Source: Glutamicibacter protophormiae (GTDB taxonomy: Bacteria > Actinomycetota > Actinomycetes > Actinomycetales > Micrococcaceae). From it: 64,000 nt of DNA. The position numbers and the translations under genes are program-made. The notes under the pieces are model-generated. The model was not told where the DNA came from. It was given only the letters and a program-made list of their open reading frames with translations, and did not search any database. The stretch spans positions 182,651 through 246,650 of the forward strand of contig NZ_BMPH01000005.1 of the NCBI RefSeq assembly GCF_014647495.1, given 5' to 3'. This document shows positions 18,107 through 27,248 of the stretch, piece by piece (the stretch's first letter is position 1; each line of letters opens with the position of its first letter).

Positions 18107-19374
18107 ATCGCGTCTTTGCATCCTTCGCCGTGACGGCAGTAGCCCTAGCTTCGCTGACTGGCTGCGTTGTGTCCACAGAACAACCCCCACCAGCTGAACC
18201 AGTGACGGGTGCGAGCTACCCCGATGATTCCATGCATGGCACGGTACAGGGGGCCCAAGAGAGCACCGAAGCACCGCTGCACGTCGTTGCCGTTGATGCC
18301 ATGGGGCACGCGAGTACTACCGATTTGCTGGATGGCACGGAATCTCGTTTGGAAACTCTCGGTGTACCAACCGCACTCGCCAGCGACGGACGATACGTCT
18401 TCGCCTCGACTCTCGACGGGCTGTCGATCATCGACAGCGGGATGTGGAGCTGGGCTCATGGAGACCATTTCCACTATTACCGGGCCGCGCCTCGAAGCGT
18501 GGGAACACTGCAAGGGGGAGCACAAGCAACGGTCACCGGATCGGCGTTGTCCACCGCTGGCGGCACGGGTGTTTTCTTCCGAGACACTGGAAAAGCCGTG
18601 CTGTTGGATAACGCGGAACTTGCCGAAGGGCGCCTGAAGTCCGTTTTCGAGGTCGACGCGGGCGTACACAAGGGTCTTGTTGCGCCGCTGGGCGACGGAG
18701 CACTGGTTACGGTCGCCGGCGACAACGGCACATCATCGGCAGTCCAGTTCATCGGAGCCTCGGGACAGCCTGTCCCTGGAACTGAAACGGAGTGCGAAGA
18801 CGCCAGCGGATCTGCCAACACGCCTGCGGGATTGGTCATCGGCTGCGCCGGGGGTGCCCTGGTCGCCACCGTGGACGAGGCCAGCGGCGGCGCACCGCAC
18901 TACCAGCGCATCTCCTACCCCAAGGGGACCAAGGCGGAAGATCGGGCAGAGCGTTTCGGCGGGCGCAAGGGACGCACCAGTGTCGCCGCAGTGGCCGGTA
19001 ATCATGGCGCATGGGTGCTTGACGTGCGCGAAGGAACATGGCGGCGTATTCTGGCCGATGTTCCGCTGCTGAAGGTGAGCGCGGTAGACGACAAGGAAGG
19101 GCACGTACTCGCAGTGGATACGTCGGGACGTATCCACGTTCAGAAGCTCAACAGCAATGACCGACCCGACGTCTCCAAGCCATTGCTGGCCAAATCCCTC
19201 GAAGATCAGGAATCGCTCGCCGGTGTCGAATTGGTGACGGACCAACAGCGAGCCTACGTCAATGATCCGGCGGCCGGAACCGTGCATGAGATTGCCTTTG
19301 CCGATGGGGCACGCATTGCCAGGAAGATTGACACTGCTGCCAAACCGGTTTTCATGGCGGTGACCGGACGATGA
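18103..19374 (+). CDS. AztD-like zinc lipoprotein (first copy)
   Basis: 423 residues. A lipoprotein signal ends in LTGC (Cys at about residue 21). The mature part is rich in beta-strand, Gly and Asp as expected for the AztD beta-propeller. It carries WAHGDHFHYYR near residue 125, a dense His cluster that resembles a metal site, and the paired Cys in the TECED ... VIGCAGGA segments also seen in the second copy. AztD is a metallochaperone that delivers Zn to AztC. Coupled by 4-nt overlaps with aztB before and aztC after. Two AztD-like genes flanking aztC is unusual. Confidence 0.8.
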   Translation: MNRVFASFAVTAVALASLTGCVVSTEQPPPAEPVTGASYPDDSMHGTVQGAQESTEAPLHVVAVDAMGHASTTDLLDGTESRLETLGVPTALASDGRYVFASTLDGLSIIDSGMWSWAHGDHFHYYRAAPRSVGTLQGGAQATVTGSALSTAGGTGVFFRDTGKAVLLDNAELAEGRLKSVFEVDAGVHKGLVAPLGDGALVTVAGDNGTSSAVQFIGASGQPVPGTETECEDASGSANTPAGLVIGCAGGALVATVDEASGGAPHYQRISYPKGTKAEDRAERFGGRKGRTSVAAVAGNHGAWVLDVREGTWRRILADVPLLKVSAVDDKEGHVLAVDTSGRIHVQKLNSNDRPDVSKPLLAKSLEDQESLAGVELVTDQQRAYVNDPAAGTVHEIAFADGARIARKIDTAAKPVFMAVTGR

Positions 19375-20294
19375 AAAAAAGCAATATTCGTACATTCGGC
19401 GCCTTCGCCATGGTGCTGGCCAGCTTCCTGTTGTCAGGTTGTGTTCCCGAGAGCACGGCGGATGGCACTGCGCGCATTGTGGTCACCACCAATATTCTCG
19501 GCGACGTAACCAAAAACTTGGTTGGGGGCGCCGCTGAGGTAAGCACCTTGATGAAGCCGAATGCAGATCCCCATTCATTCGAAATTTCTGCGCGCGAAGC
19601 TTCGGAGTTATCGCACGCCGATCTGCTGGTATCGAATGGAATGGGACTTGAAGAAGGGCTGGAGCAGCACCTTGAATCAGCTGCTGCCTCGGGAACGCGG
19701 CGATTTGTGGCGGGGGATCACCTGGAGCCAATCGCCTATGACTCCGAAGCGGGCAATAACACACCCGATCCCCATTTCTGGACGGATCCTGCTCGGATGC
19801 TCGACGTCATTGACGCCCTGACAACAGAATTACGCGCCGTCGATGGTGTGGACCAGCAGCAATTGGAACGTGCATCTGCGTCGTTCCGCGAGCAAGTGGT
19901 GCAGCTAGATCTGCGAATGTCCGATTCCTTTGCGCTGATCCCCTCCGAACGCCGTGCGCTGGTGACCAACCACCACGTTTTCGGGTACCTTGCCGAACGC
20001 TTCGATTTCCGCGTGATCGGTGCCGTGATTCCTGGTGGTACCACGCTCGCTTCGCCAAGTGCCGCTGATCTGAAAGACCTGGCGGATGCGATCCGCAAGG
20101 CACAGGTCCCGGCGATCTTCGCTGACTCCTCACAACCGGATCGGCTGGTTCAAGCTCTCGCCAGGGAAACCGAAGTCCAGGTCGAGGTCATCGAGTTGTT
20201 CACCGAATCCCTGACCGAGCCCGGGCAGGGTGCCTCCAACTATCTGGAAATGATGGCAACGAACACCGAACGTATCACCCGCGGGCTCGGCTGA
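19371..20294 (+). CDS. aztC: zinc-binding lipoprotein, AztC-like (ABC solute-binding protein)
   Basis: 307 residues, cluster A-I metal-binding protein. A lipobox LSGC marks the lipidated Cys. Metal ligands expected for the family are visible: His in DPHSFE, His in DPHFWTD, His in NHHVFGY and Asp in FADSSQP. The long His-rich loop of ZnuA is absent, as in AztC proteins that depend on AztD for loading. Start overlaps the preceding stop by 4 nt. It hands zinc to AztB at the cell surface. Confidence 0.88.
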   Translation: MKKSNIRTFGAFAMVLASFLLSGCVPESTADGTARIVVTTNILGDVTKNLVGGAAEVSTLMKPNADPHSFEISAREASELSHADLLVSNGMGLEEGLEQHLESAAASGTRRFVAGDHLEPIAYDSEAGNNTPDPHFWTDPARMLDVIDALTTELRAVDGVDQQQLERASASFREQVVQLDLRMSDSFALIPSERRALVTNHHVFGYLAERFDFRVIGAVIPGGTTLASPSAADLKDLADAIRKAQVPAIFADSSQPDRLVQALARETEVQVEVIELFTESLTEPGQGASNYLEMMATNTERITRGLG

Positions 20295-20317
20295 AGAGCC
20301 CACTGAACGAAAAAAGT

Positions 20318-20345
20318 GTTCAGGAACGTACCAGTGCTCCTGAAC
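20318..20345 (+). terminator. intercistronic hairpin between aztC and the second aztD
   Basis: GTTCAGGA and TCCTGAAC are exact inverted repeats with a 12-nt loop. The next gene's ribosome binding site follows at once and there is no T-run, so this is more likely an attenuating or mRNA-protecting hairpin than a full terminator. Confidence 0.5.
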
Positions 20346-20370
20346 CGCACACAAGAAAGGTAAGAACCAT

Positions 20371-21564
20371 ATGTACAAGACATACCGCCGATCTTTCGGC
20401 ATGCTTTCCTCGCTGGCGGTGCTTGCGCTGGCCGCCAGCGCGTGCGCGTCAACCAGCGACGCGGCCTCCAAGACTTCCGCGGAGCCAGAAGAAACAGCTG
20501 GTTCCGCTGCGCTGGCGGTCTCCTATGAAAACGGCATCGCTGTACTCGACGGCAAAAGCCTGGAAGTCAGGCAAAGCTTCGACAGCGAGGCATTTACGCG
20601 CTTGAATGCGGCCGGGGACGGACGCAGCGTGCTTGTGACGACCTCAAAAGGATTCCAGGTGCTCGACACCAAGACTCCGGAATTGCGCCAAGCGACCTTC
20701 GCCGCGAAAGCACCGGGGCACGTGGTGCGCCACGATGGAAAGACCATCCTGTTTGACGATGGCACCGGAGACACAACGATTTTCGAATCGTCTAGTCTTG
20801 CACGCAGCGGGAATGATTTGCCCCAAACCAACGTCGTGGCAGGACAGGAAGCGCATCATGGGGTGTCAGTCAAACTCTCGGACGGCACGTTGGTGACAAC
20901 GGTGGGCACCGCGGAATCACGTAGCGGAGCCAAGGCGCTCGACGAACAGGGGAATGAAATCGCTCGCAGCGAGAATTGTCCAGGCGTGCACGGAGAAGGC
21001 ACTGCCGCCGGCGAAGCAGTGGTCTTCGGCTGCGAAGACGGGGCGTTGCTCTATCACGATGGACACTTCGACAAGTTCACCGCGCCAGATAAGTACGGAC
21101 GCATGGGCAACGCGTTCGTCTCCGAATCCAGCCCGTTGATTGTCGGCGATTACAAAAACGACCCGGACGATGAGGGGCACCTGCTGGAGAAGGTGGCGTT
21201 GATCGATACCGAAAAGCACAGTTACAAGGTCCTCGACCTGCCGGGGGACCTCAAATACACGTGGAGAGGAGTGGTTCGTGGCCCGCAGGATCGCGCATAT
21301 ATCCTCGCGACCGATGGTTCGATCCATGTCTTGGATCCGGCCTCTGGAAAAGTCACCGGGCAATATCCTGTGATCGGTCCGTGGGAAGGGCCGAAGAATT
21401 GGCAGGACGCGCACCCGGCGTTGACAGTGAACGGAGACACGGCCTATGTGGCTGATCCGCAGAACAAGCAAGTCCATGCGGTGAACCTTGCGACGGGCGA
21501 AAAGACTGCGAGTGTCACACTCGACGGCGTCCCGAATGAAATGGCAGCCGCCATAGGCCGTTAG
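20371..21564 (+). CDS. aztD: AztD-like zinc metallochaperone lipoprotein (second copy)
   Basis: 397 residues with a lipobox ASAC after a hydrophobic signal. The beta-propeller-like mature part contains GHVVRHDGK, EAHHGVSVKLSDG, CPGVHGEGTA and VFGCEDGALLYHDGH, which place His residues and the conserved Cys pair as in AztD. This copy looks closer to the classical AztD wording than the first copy. AGAAAGGTAAG precedes the ATG. It probably takes up extracellular zinc and transfers it to AztC. The 76-nt gap and hairpin suggest it can be expressed at a different level from aztBDC. Confidence 0.83.
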   Translation: MYKTYRRSFGMLSSLAVLALAASACASTSDAASKTSAEPEETAGSAALAVSYENGIAVLDGKSLEVRQSFDSEAFTRLNAAGDGRSVLVTTSKGFQVLDTKTPELRQATFAAKAPGHVVRHDGKTILFDDGTGDTTIFESSSLARSGNDLPQTNVVAGQEAHHGVSVKLSDGTLVTTVGTAESRSGAKALDEQGNEIARSENCPGVHGEGTAAGEAVVFGCEDGALLYHDGHFDKFTAPDKYGRMGNAFVSESSPLIVGDYKNDPDDEGHLLEKVALIDTEKHSYKVLDLPGDLKYTWRGVVRGPQDRAYILATDGSIHVLDPASGKVTGQYPVIGPWEGPKNWQDAHPALTVNGDTAYVADPQNKQVHAVNLATGEKTASVTLDGVPNEMAAAIGR

Positions 21565-21641
21565 CCAAGTTCGGTATTCCGGAACCGGGTTCCGAGACAC
21601 CCGTGTGAATTCGCACTTGTCTTCGGCACGGCTCCTGGGCA

Positions 21642-21968
21642 TGGAGACGAACCCATACGGCTCTAATCTGGAATTACGTTAGGGATATCGCTGGGATCCG
21701 CGAAATTACCCGGATCCCAGCGCGCTGGGAACGCGTCACCCCGGCGGAACGTGAGTATGTGAAGGCCATGGCTGTCGACGGAGACGACGGCTCACGAAGC
21801 GCGGACATCGCTCAACGTCTGGGAAAATCTGCACAGGCGTTGGCACCGTTAAGGGCTTCGCTGATTTCCAAGGGGATTATTTATGCGCCGCAGCGTTGGT
21901 GCATCGCGTTTACCGTACTCGGGATGGCCATTCTCATTGAACGCCAGCGACAATTACTGGAGGACTGA
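21642..21968 (+). pseudogene. C-terminal remnant of an AAA/ATP-binding protein
   Basis: About 108 codons in one frame read ...IPARWERVTPAEREYVKAMA, then a winged-helix segment with ADIAQRLGKSAQALAPLR and KGIIYAPQRW..IAFTV. This is the typical C-terminal tail of archaeal-type/AAA ATP-binding proteins of about 400 residues found in actinobacteria. The P-loop domain is missing and no start codon is convincing except GTG 21759. Probably the residue of a deletion that brought the zinc and iron clusters together. Confidence 0.6.
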
Positions 21969-21980
21969 GCCGGCAACCGG

Positions 21981-22736
21981 CTAGTAGTACACCGCCAGCG
22001 GGCCTTCCGGGCCGGCGATCACGCGCACCGGAGTTTCGAACACGTCTGTGAGGATCTCGTCGCACATGATGCGCTCCGGGGTGCCGAACTCGACGACCTT
22101 GCCCTGCTTCATCGCGCAGATGTAGTCCGCGTAGTGCCCGGCGAAGTTGATGTCGTGCAGCACGATCACGATGGTGCGGTTCAGTTCCGCGGCGGCGCGC
22201 TTGAGGTGGCGCATCATGATGACCGAATGCTTCATGTCCAAGTTGTTCAGCGGCTCGTCCAGCAGCACGGTGTCGGTGTCCTGCGCGAGCACCATCGCCA
22301 CGTAGGCGCGCTGGCGCTGCCCGCCGGAGAGCTCGTCCAGGTAGCGGCCTTCCAGCTCGGAGAGGTCCAGGAAGTCGATCGAGCGGGAGATGATTTCCTC
22401 GTCCGCCGTGGTCAGCCGGCCCTTGGAGTGCGGGTAGCGGCCGAAGCCCACCAGCTGGCGCACGGTCAAGCGGGTGACGAAGTGGTTCTCCTGACGCAGG
22501 ATCGAGACAATCTTCGCCAGATCCTTGGAATTGGTCTTGGACACGTCGTAGCCGGCCACCTCGATGCTGCCCGAATCGATGCCCAGCAGGCGCCCGACCA
22601 TGGTCAGCATGGTGGACTTGCCTGCGCCGTTCGGGCCCACCAGCGCGGTGATGCCGCCGGAGGGGATCTGCAGGGTCACCGGGCCGATCGAGACTTCGGA
22701 GGAGTACTTCTTCTGGACGTCGTTGAGGGTGATCAC
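21981..22736 (-). CDS. siderophore ABC transporter ATPase (FatE/YclP-like)
   Basis: 251 residues from GTG 22736, which overlaps the permease stop. Walker A GPNGAGKST, signature LSGGQRQR, Walker B VLLDEPLNNLD and the switch His in LHDINFAGHYAD are in order. The N-x-LD-KH and HDINFA wording is that of the petrobactin/catecholate subfamily (FatE, YclP, VctC). Last gene of a four-gene iron importer operon on the minus strand. Confidence 0.88.
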   Translation of the reverse strand: MITLNDVQKKYSSEVSIGPVTLQIPSGGITALVGPNGAGKSTMLTMVGRLLGIDSGSIEVAGYDVSKTNSKDLAKIVSILRQENHFVTRLTVRQLVGFGRYPHSKGRLTTADEEIISRSIDFLDLSELEGRYLDELSGGQRQRAYVAMVLAQDTDTVLLDEPLNNLDMKHSVIMMRHLKRAAAELNRTIVIVLHDINFAGHYADYICAMKQGKVVEFGTPERIMCDEILTDVFETPVRVIAGPEGPLAVYY

Positions 22737-23779
22737 AGCCGGCCCTTTCGCAGGATGAAGATGAGGAATGTAATGCCGCCGACGGCTTCGATGATGATGC
22801 CGACCACGCCCTGGGCGTAGAAGACGTTCTTCATGATGAAGTAGGACCCGGCCAGCACCACGAAGCCGGCAAGGAACGCCATCGGGTAGATGAAGCGGTG
22901 GTCGTAGGTGTCGGCCAGCTGGTAGGCCAGGGTCGCGACCAGGAAGCCCAAGAAGGTCAGCGGGCCGACCAGCGCGGTGCTCACGGCCATCAGGATTGAG
23001 ACGAAGAACAGCGTGAGCATCACCTCGCGGCGGTGGTTGATCCCCAGGTTGATGGTGGTTTCCTTGCCCAGCGCCAGGATGTTCAGCTTCTTGGAGCTGG
23101 CCACCAGGTAGCCGCCGGCGACGAGCATCAGCGGGATGGCCAGCGGCATGTAGCTCATGTCGGCGTTGGTCATCGAGCCGAACAGCCGCGCGGTGAGCAC
23201 GTCGAACTCGCTGGGGGTGAGCATGCGCTGCATGAACGTGGCCACCGAGCCCAGCCCGGTGCCGATGATGATGCCCACCAGCAGCATGATCTGGATGTTG
23301 CCCAGCTTGCCGGAGAGCAGCCACCCGTACAGCGCCACGGACAGCGCCACCATGATGCCCACCTGCAGCGCGAACTGGCCGATGCCGGTGAAGAAGGTGA
23401 TGCCGGCGATGCCCAGGAAGAACACCGCGCCGGTTTGCACCACCCGGTACAGCGCCTCGAAGCCCATGATGGACGGGGTGAGCAGGCGGTTGTTGGTCAC
23501 GGTCTGGAAGGAGACGGTGGCGATCGCCTGGCAGGCGGCGACCACGGCCATGGTCAGGATGCTTCCGGCCCGCATCTTCGCGATGATCCAGAATCCCTCG
23601 GTGCCCACCGGCATGGGGTTGTCCCACGCCAGCAGCCCGAAGCCGAAGAGCAGCGCGAGCATGATCATGATGCCCAGGGTAATCCAGTAGCGCTTGCGCA
23701 CCTTGGGGGTGGGCATCGCGCCGGAGGCCCGGGAGGAGTGGTGTCCGGCGAGTTCCGGCAGTGAAATCAGATTAGCCAC
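22733..23779 (-). CDS. siderophore ABC transporter permease (FecCD family, FatC/YclO-like)
   Basis: 348 residues, about nine to ten membrane helices. Family segments include ATVSFQTVTNNRLLTPSIMGFEALY, split by a short loop, and the VGPLTFLGFLVATLAY coupling region that contacts the ATPase. A ~30-residue cytosolic N-terminus precedes the first helix. It overlaps the upstream permease stop by 8 nt and the ATPase start by 4 nt. Pairs with the next permease to form the heterodimeric channel. Confidence 0.87.
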   Translation of the reverse strand: MANLISLPELAGHHSSRASGAMPTPKVRKRYWITLGIMIMLALLFGFGLLAWDNPMPVGTEGFWIIAKMRAGSILTMAVVAACQAIATVSFQTVTNNRLLTPSIMGFEALYRVVQTGAVFFLGIAGITFFTGIGQFALQVGIMVALSVALYGWLLSGKLGNIQIMLLVGIIIGTGLGSVATFMQRMLTPSEFDVLTARLFGSMTNADMSYMPLAIPLMLVAGGYLVASSKKLNILALGKETTINLGINHRREVMLTLFFVSILMAVSTALVGPLTFLGFLVATLAYQLADTYDHRFIYPMAFLAGFVVLAGSYFIMKNVFYAQGVVGIIIEAVGGITFLIFILRKGRL

Positions 23780-24752
23780 GTTTGCGCTGCCTTAGAAGCA
23801 TGAAGATGAAGACCACGGCGCCGACCACACCCAGGATCAACGACACCGGGATCTCGAACGGCATGATGATGGTACGGCCCACGAGGTCGCACACGGTGGT
23901 GATCGCGATGCCCAGCAGGCACACCCACGGCAGGTTGCTGCGCAGGTCGTCGCCGCGCACCATGGACACGAGGTTCGGCACGATCAGCCCCAGGAACGGC
24001 AGGTTGCCGATCACCACGGTCACCACACCGGTGGCCACCGCGATCAGCGCGGTGCCCAACAGCATCACGTTGCGGTAGTTCAGGCCCACGTTGGTGGCGA
24101 TCTCCTCGCCCAGGCCGGCCACGGTGAAGCGGTCCGCGACGATGAAGATCGCCAAGGCCACGGCTGCAACGATCCACAGCACCTCGTACTGCCCGCGGAT
24201 CACCGAGGTGAACGAGCCGGCCAGCCAGATGCCCAGCGACTGCAGCTTGTCGGTGGTCAGCGCCAGGAACGTGGAAAACGCCCCGACCACCGAGCCCAGC
24301 ATGATGCCCACGATCGGGACGGTCAGCGAGGCCTTCAGCGAGACGCGGCGCAGGAAGAGGAAAAAGAGCATGGTGCCGGCGAAGGCGAAGAGGATCGCCA
24401 CAGCCATCTTGGACAGGATGGATGCCTGCGGGAACAGCACCAGCATCACCAGCAGGCCCAGGCCCGCCCATTCGGTGGTGCCGGTGGTCGTCGGCTCGAC
24501 GAACCGGTTCTGCGTCAGCAGCTGCATGACCAGCCCGCTCATCGCCATCGCCGCCCCGGCCAGCACCAGTGCGATGGTGCGCGGAATACGGGTGATGGCG
24601 AACATCTCTGCGCCGTCCTGGGCGCCGAAGATGTCGTAGACGCCGGTGAACAGGGAGAACGCCAGGAGGATGAGCACACCGATGATGCCCAGGAGCAGCT
24701 GCCAGCTGAAGAGCCTGCCCTTGGTGCGGGGTGTGGACAACGTGGTAGTCAT
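23772..24752 (-). CDS. siderophore ABC transporter permease (FecCD family, FatD/YclN-like)
   Basis: 326 residues with nine to ten membrane helices, RIPRTIALVLAGAAMAMSG at helices 2-3 and NLPFLGLIVPNLVSMVRGDDLR before the coupling helix, both classic FecCD marks. The ATG at 24752 is taken because homology (short polar N-terminus then first helix) begins there; upstream ATG 24785 would add a His-rich stretch that overlaps the intergenic area. Second gene of the operon. Confidence 0.86.
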   Translation of the reverse strand: MTTTLSTPRTKGRLFSWQLLLGIIGVLILLAFSLFTGVYDIFGAQDGAEMFAITRIPRTIALVLAGAAMAMSGLVMQLLTQNRFVEPTTTGTTEWAGLGLLVMLVLFPQASILSKMAVAILFAFAGTMLFFLFLRRVSLKASLTVPIVGIMLGSVVGAFSTFLALTTDKLQSLGIWLAGSFTSVIRGQYEVLWIVAAVALAIFIVADRFTVAGLGEEIATNVGLNYRNVMLLGTALIAVATGVVTVVIGNLPFLGLIVPNLVSMVRGDDLRSNLPWVCLLGIAITTVCDLVGRTIIMPFEIPVSLILGVVGAVVFIFMLLRQRKRG

Positions 24753-24788
24753 GAGGCCGCCGATGAATGTGTGGTGATGGTGCAAAGC

Positions 24789-24812
24789 GGCGGGACCGTG
24801 TTCGGTCCCGCC
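24789..24812 (-). terminator. intercistronic hairpin between the binding protein and permease genes
   Basis: GGCGGGACCG-TGTT-CGGTCCCGCC: a perfect 10-bp GC-rich stem with a 4-nt loop, 28 nt after the binding-protein stop and without a T-run. Such hairpins usually keep the solute-binding protein mRNA more abundant than that of the membrane parts. Confidence 0.7.
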
Positions 24813-24839
24813 ACTTCTACGCTGTGATGCGCGGTGTGA

Positions 24840-25826
24840 TTACTTCGCCGCTTCCAGGGCGTCAGCGAATTCGTTGAGGAATTCGGTGTAGGTCTGGATG
24901 CCTTCGTTGGTGTAGGTGTCCGCCGGCATGATGACGACGTGGCCTTCCTTGGCGGCGGTGACGTTCTTCAGCGCCTCGGAGTTCTCCAGCAGTTCCTTGG
25001 CCGGCTTGTAGCCTTCGGCGTCCGCCTCGACGGCCGCGTCGCGGTCCATCAGGATGATCCAGTCCGGGTTGGACTTGGCGATGGCCTCCACGGAGACGTC
25101 GTCGCCTTCGTGGTCGGTGGAGGAGTCGTCCAGCTTCAGCGCCGGGGTCAGGCCCAGCACGTCGAACAGCGGGCCGACGGTGCGGCCGGTGCCCGGAGCG
25201 GAGTAGCCGAACTCGCCGCCGGAGGTGATCAGGCCCATCACGGTGTCTTCAGGGTTGTAGGCGTCGGTGACGCGCTTCTCGGCGGCCTGGAGGTCGGCGA
25301 CCAGCTTGGCAGCTTCGTCCTGCTTGCCGAAGATCTCGCCCAGCACGGTGGTCTGACGCTCCAGCTCGGTGTCCAGCGGCTCGCCGTCGCGCGGATCCAG
25401 GTTCACCACGGTGGCCTTCGGCGCCAGTTCCTTGAGCTTGTCGGCGTGCTGGGTGAAGCGCTGGCCGTTGATGATCAGGTCGGGCTGGACTGCGACGACC
25501 GCTTCCAGGTTCGGCTCGCGGTGGCTGCCCAGGTCGACGATCTTCTCGTCCTTGGTGTAGGCGATGGTGTCAGGCATCAGCGCAACGGCGCCGGCCTTCA
25601 GCTCCACGCCCCAGTCGGACAGGGTTTCGAAGGTGCGGTTGTCGGTGGCGACGACGGACGCCGGCGGAGTGGCGACACTCTTCTCGCCCTCGTTATCCGT
25701 GATGGTGACGGTCTTGGCTGCGCTGTCGGTGTCGCCGGAAGCGGCCGAAGTGGTTGAACCGCAGGCGGTCAGGGACAGGGCTGCGATGCTCAGCAAGGCT
25801 GCTGCGCGAAGCTTCATGGAGGCCAT
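24840..25826 (-). CDS. siderophore-binding lipoprotein (FatB/YclQ-like)
   Basis: 328 residues. A lipoprotein signal ends in LTAC (Cys about residue 22). Then comes a periplasmic-binding-protein fold with EPNLEAVVAVQPDLIINGQR, DPRDGEPLDTELERQTTVLG and the late segment KSNPDWIILMDRDAA, all typical of the FatB/CeuE/YclQ group that binds petrobactin-like or catecholate Fe-siderophores. First gene of the importer operon and preceded by a DtxR-like box. GGAAACC precedes ATG; the second ATG (residue 4) is an alternative. Confidence 0.88.
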   Translation of the reverse strand: MASMKLRAAALLSIAALSLTACGSTTSAASGDTDSAAKTVTITDNEGEKSVATPPASVVATDNRTFETLSDWGVELKAGAVALMPDTIAYTKDEKIVDLGSHREPNLEAVVAVQPDLIINGQRFTQHADKLKELAPKATVVNLDPRDGEPLDTELERQTTVLGEIFGKQDEAAKLVADLQAAEKRVTDAYNPEDTVMGLITSGGEFGYSAPGTGRTVGPLFDVLGLTPALKLDDSSTDHEGDDVSVEAIAKSNPDWIILMDRDAAVEADAEGYKPAKELLENSEALKNVTAAKEGHVVIMPADTYTNEGIQTYTEFLNEFADALEAAK

Positions 25827-25881
25827 GGTTTCCTTCGTGTCGATGCAACCGTCGCGGTTGCTGGAACAAGTGATCTAAGTA

Positions 25882-25900
25882 TTAGCTTAGCCTTAGCTGT
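25882..25900 (-). promoter_or_regulatory. DtxR/IdeR-like iron box
   Basis: TTAGCTTAGCCTTAGCTGT resembles the 19-bp consensus TWAGGTWAGSCTWACCTWA with about 15 matches counting degenerate positions. It lies some 56 bp before the start of the siderophore-binding lipoprotein gene, in an A/T-rich promoter zone. Iron-dependent repression of the whole operon is expected. Confidence 0.75.
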
Positions 25901-26128
25901 AGTAAATACGTTAAGCCGTTGTCCTGTTGTGTGGGACACATAAAGTAGGTTCGTATTGGCTAATCTGAGTCAAAATCCGCGGATTTCCGGGCTTTGGTAG
26001 ATGGACCTAAGGTGATTGGTTGATAATTGCCACCGGAAAAGTTGGCTATTTGTGACTTGCGGTTGCGCGCACCGGGCCTGGTCGCGGGCGATACCGGCCG
26101 GATCGGCCCATGGATTAGGCTTCTTGCT

Positions 26129-26725
26129 ATGGAAGATTCCCTGAATAAAGTGGCCTGGCCCGTGGCAACCGAGCGCTTGTGCCTGCGCAGGCTCGAATCC
26201 GAGGATCTTGAAGCCACATGGCGGTATCGCCAGCTTCCCGAAGTCACCGAATGGATCACCGCGGCTCCTGCGACCTTCGGGGAGTATCGGGAACATTTCC
26301 TCTCAGAGGGCCGGATCCACCGCGATGTCGCGGTGGAGATCGAGGGGGACGAAGGCAACAAGGTGCTGATCGGCACCGTCATGCTCAAGGTGCATGACGG
26401 CTGGGGCCAGAGCGAAATTCTGGACCAGGCCAGAAGCGTTGAAGCAGAGATCGGTTGGAGTTTTGACCCGGCCTACGCCGGGAAAGGCTATGCCACCGAG
26501 GCGGTTCGGGCGGTGCTGGAGCTGGGCTTCGGCGCGCTGGGGCTGCGCCGCGTGATCGCAGAGAGCTTCGCGGCCAACGATCGGTCGTGGAAACTCATGG
26601 AACGCGTCGGAATGCGCCGCGAGTCCTACAATCGCCGCAACGGGCTGCACCGCAACGGCGAATGGATGGACGGCGTGGTCTACGCGATGCTGGCCGACGA
26701 GTGGGGAGAGATGCTCACCGCTTAG
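26129..26725 (+). CDS. GNAT-family N-acetyltransferase (RimJ/RimL type)
   Basis: 198 residues. The RimJ-like layout is visible: TERLCLRRLESEDLE at the start, the acetyl-CoA binding EIGWSFDPAYAGKGYATEAV loop, and the terminal GMRRESYNRRNG segment after SFAANDRSWKLMERVG. The ATG at 26129 begins at the usual position before the first strand. It is a single gene, convergent with the DUF488 gene, whose end it overlaps by 11 nt. Substrate (protein N-terminus, amino sugar or antibiotic) cannot be told. Confidence 0.85.
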   Translation: MEDSLNKVAWPVATERLCLRRLESEDLEATWRYRQLPEVTEWITAAPATFGEYREHFLSEGRIHRDVAVEIEGDEGNKVLIGTVMLKVHDGWGQSEILDQARSVEAEIGWSFDPAYAGKGYATEAVRAVLELGFGALGLRRVIAESFAANDRSWKLMERVGMRRESYNRRNGLHRNGEWMDGVVYAMLADEWGEMLTA

Positions 26726-27245
26726 GGTAGGTCACCCGGTGCCCCGGATCGATCACCGCGCCCGGGGTGAGTTCAGCTTCCGAAACCGACTCGACGATAT
26801 GCAGCACCCTGGCGCCACGGGCCATCAGGTGGTCGGCGATGATGCGCCGGTGGCAGCGCCACCACACGGCCTCGGAACACATCAGCGCCAGGCGCTCCTG
26901 CTCGGCCTGAGCCACCAGGTTCTGCGCGGCGGCGGCGAATTCCCGGCCCAGCGCATGATCCGCGTAGTTGTGGAAGCTCCGATTCTCCCACCAGGCATTG
27001 GTCTCGAACGGCACCGTTGCGCTCACCGGGCGCCGTCCCTCCAATGCCGGATCGGCGCGTAGCCCGATGCCGTATTCCGCCAGCGAGGCATGCAGGGCAT
27101 CGGCGTTGAACTGAGGGTATCTGTTCGAACCGCGCAGCTTGCGTACGTCGATTACGGTCTGCACCTCGTTGGCTCGCAGCAGTTCGACGAACTGCTCGAT
27201 GCTGCGTGTCGAATGGCCGATGGTCAGGATCGTCGGGTCGGCCAT
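26715..27245 (-). CDS. DUF488 family protein
   Basis: 176 residues starting TILTIGHSTRSIEQF with VIDVRKLRGSNRYPQF and later LMCSEAVWWRCHRRIIADHL. These are the hallmark motifs of DUF488, including the conserved Cys that sits before the CHR motif. Function unknown, probably nucleic-acid related. It follows a small DUF2945-type gene by 3 nt, an arrangement consistent with an operon. Confidence 0.86.
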   Translation of the reverse strand: MADPTILTIGHSTRSIEQFVELLRANEVQTVIDVRKLRGSNRYPQFNADALHASLAEYGIGLRADPALEGRRPVSATVPFETNAWWENRSFHNYADHALGREFAAAAQNLVAQAEQERLALMCSEAVWWRCHRRIIADHLMARGARVLHIVESVSEAELTPGAVIDPGHRVTYPKR

Positions 27246-27248
27246 GGT

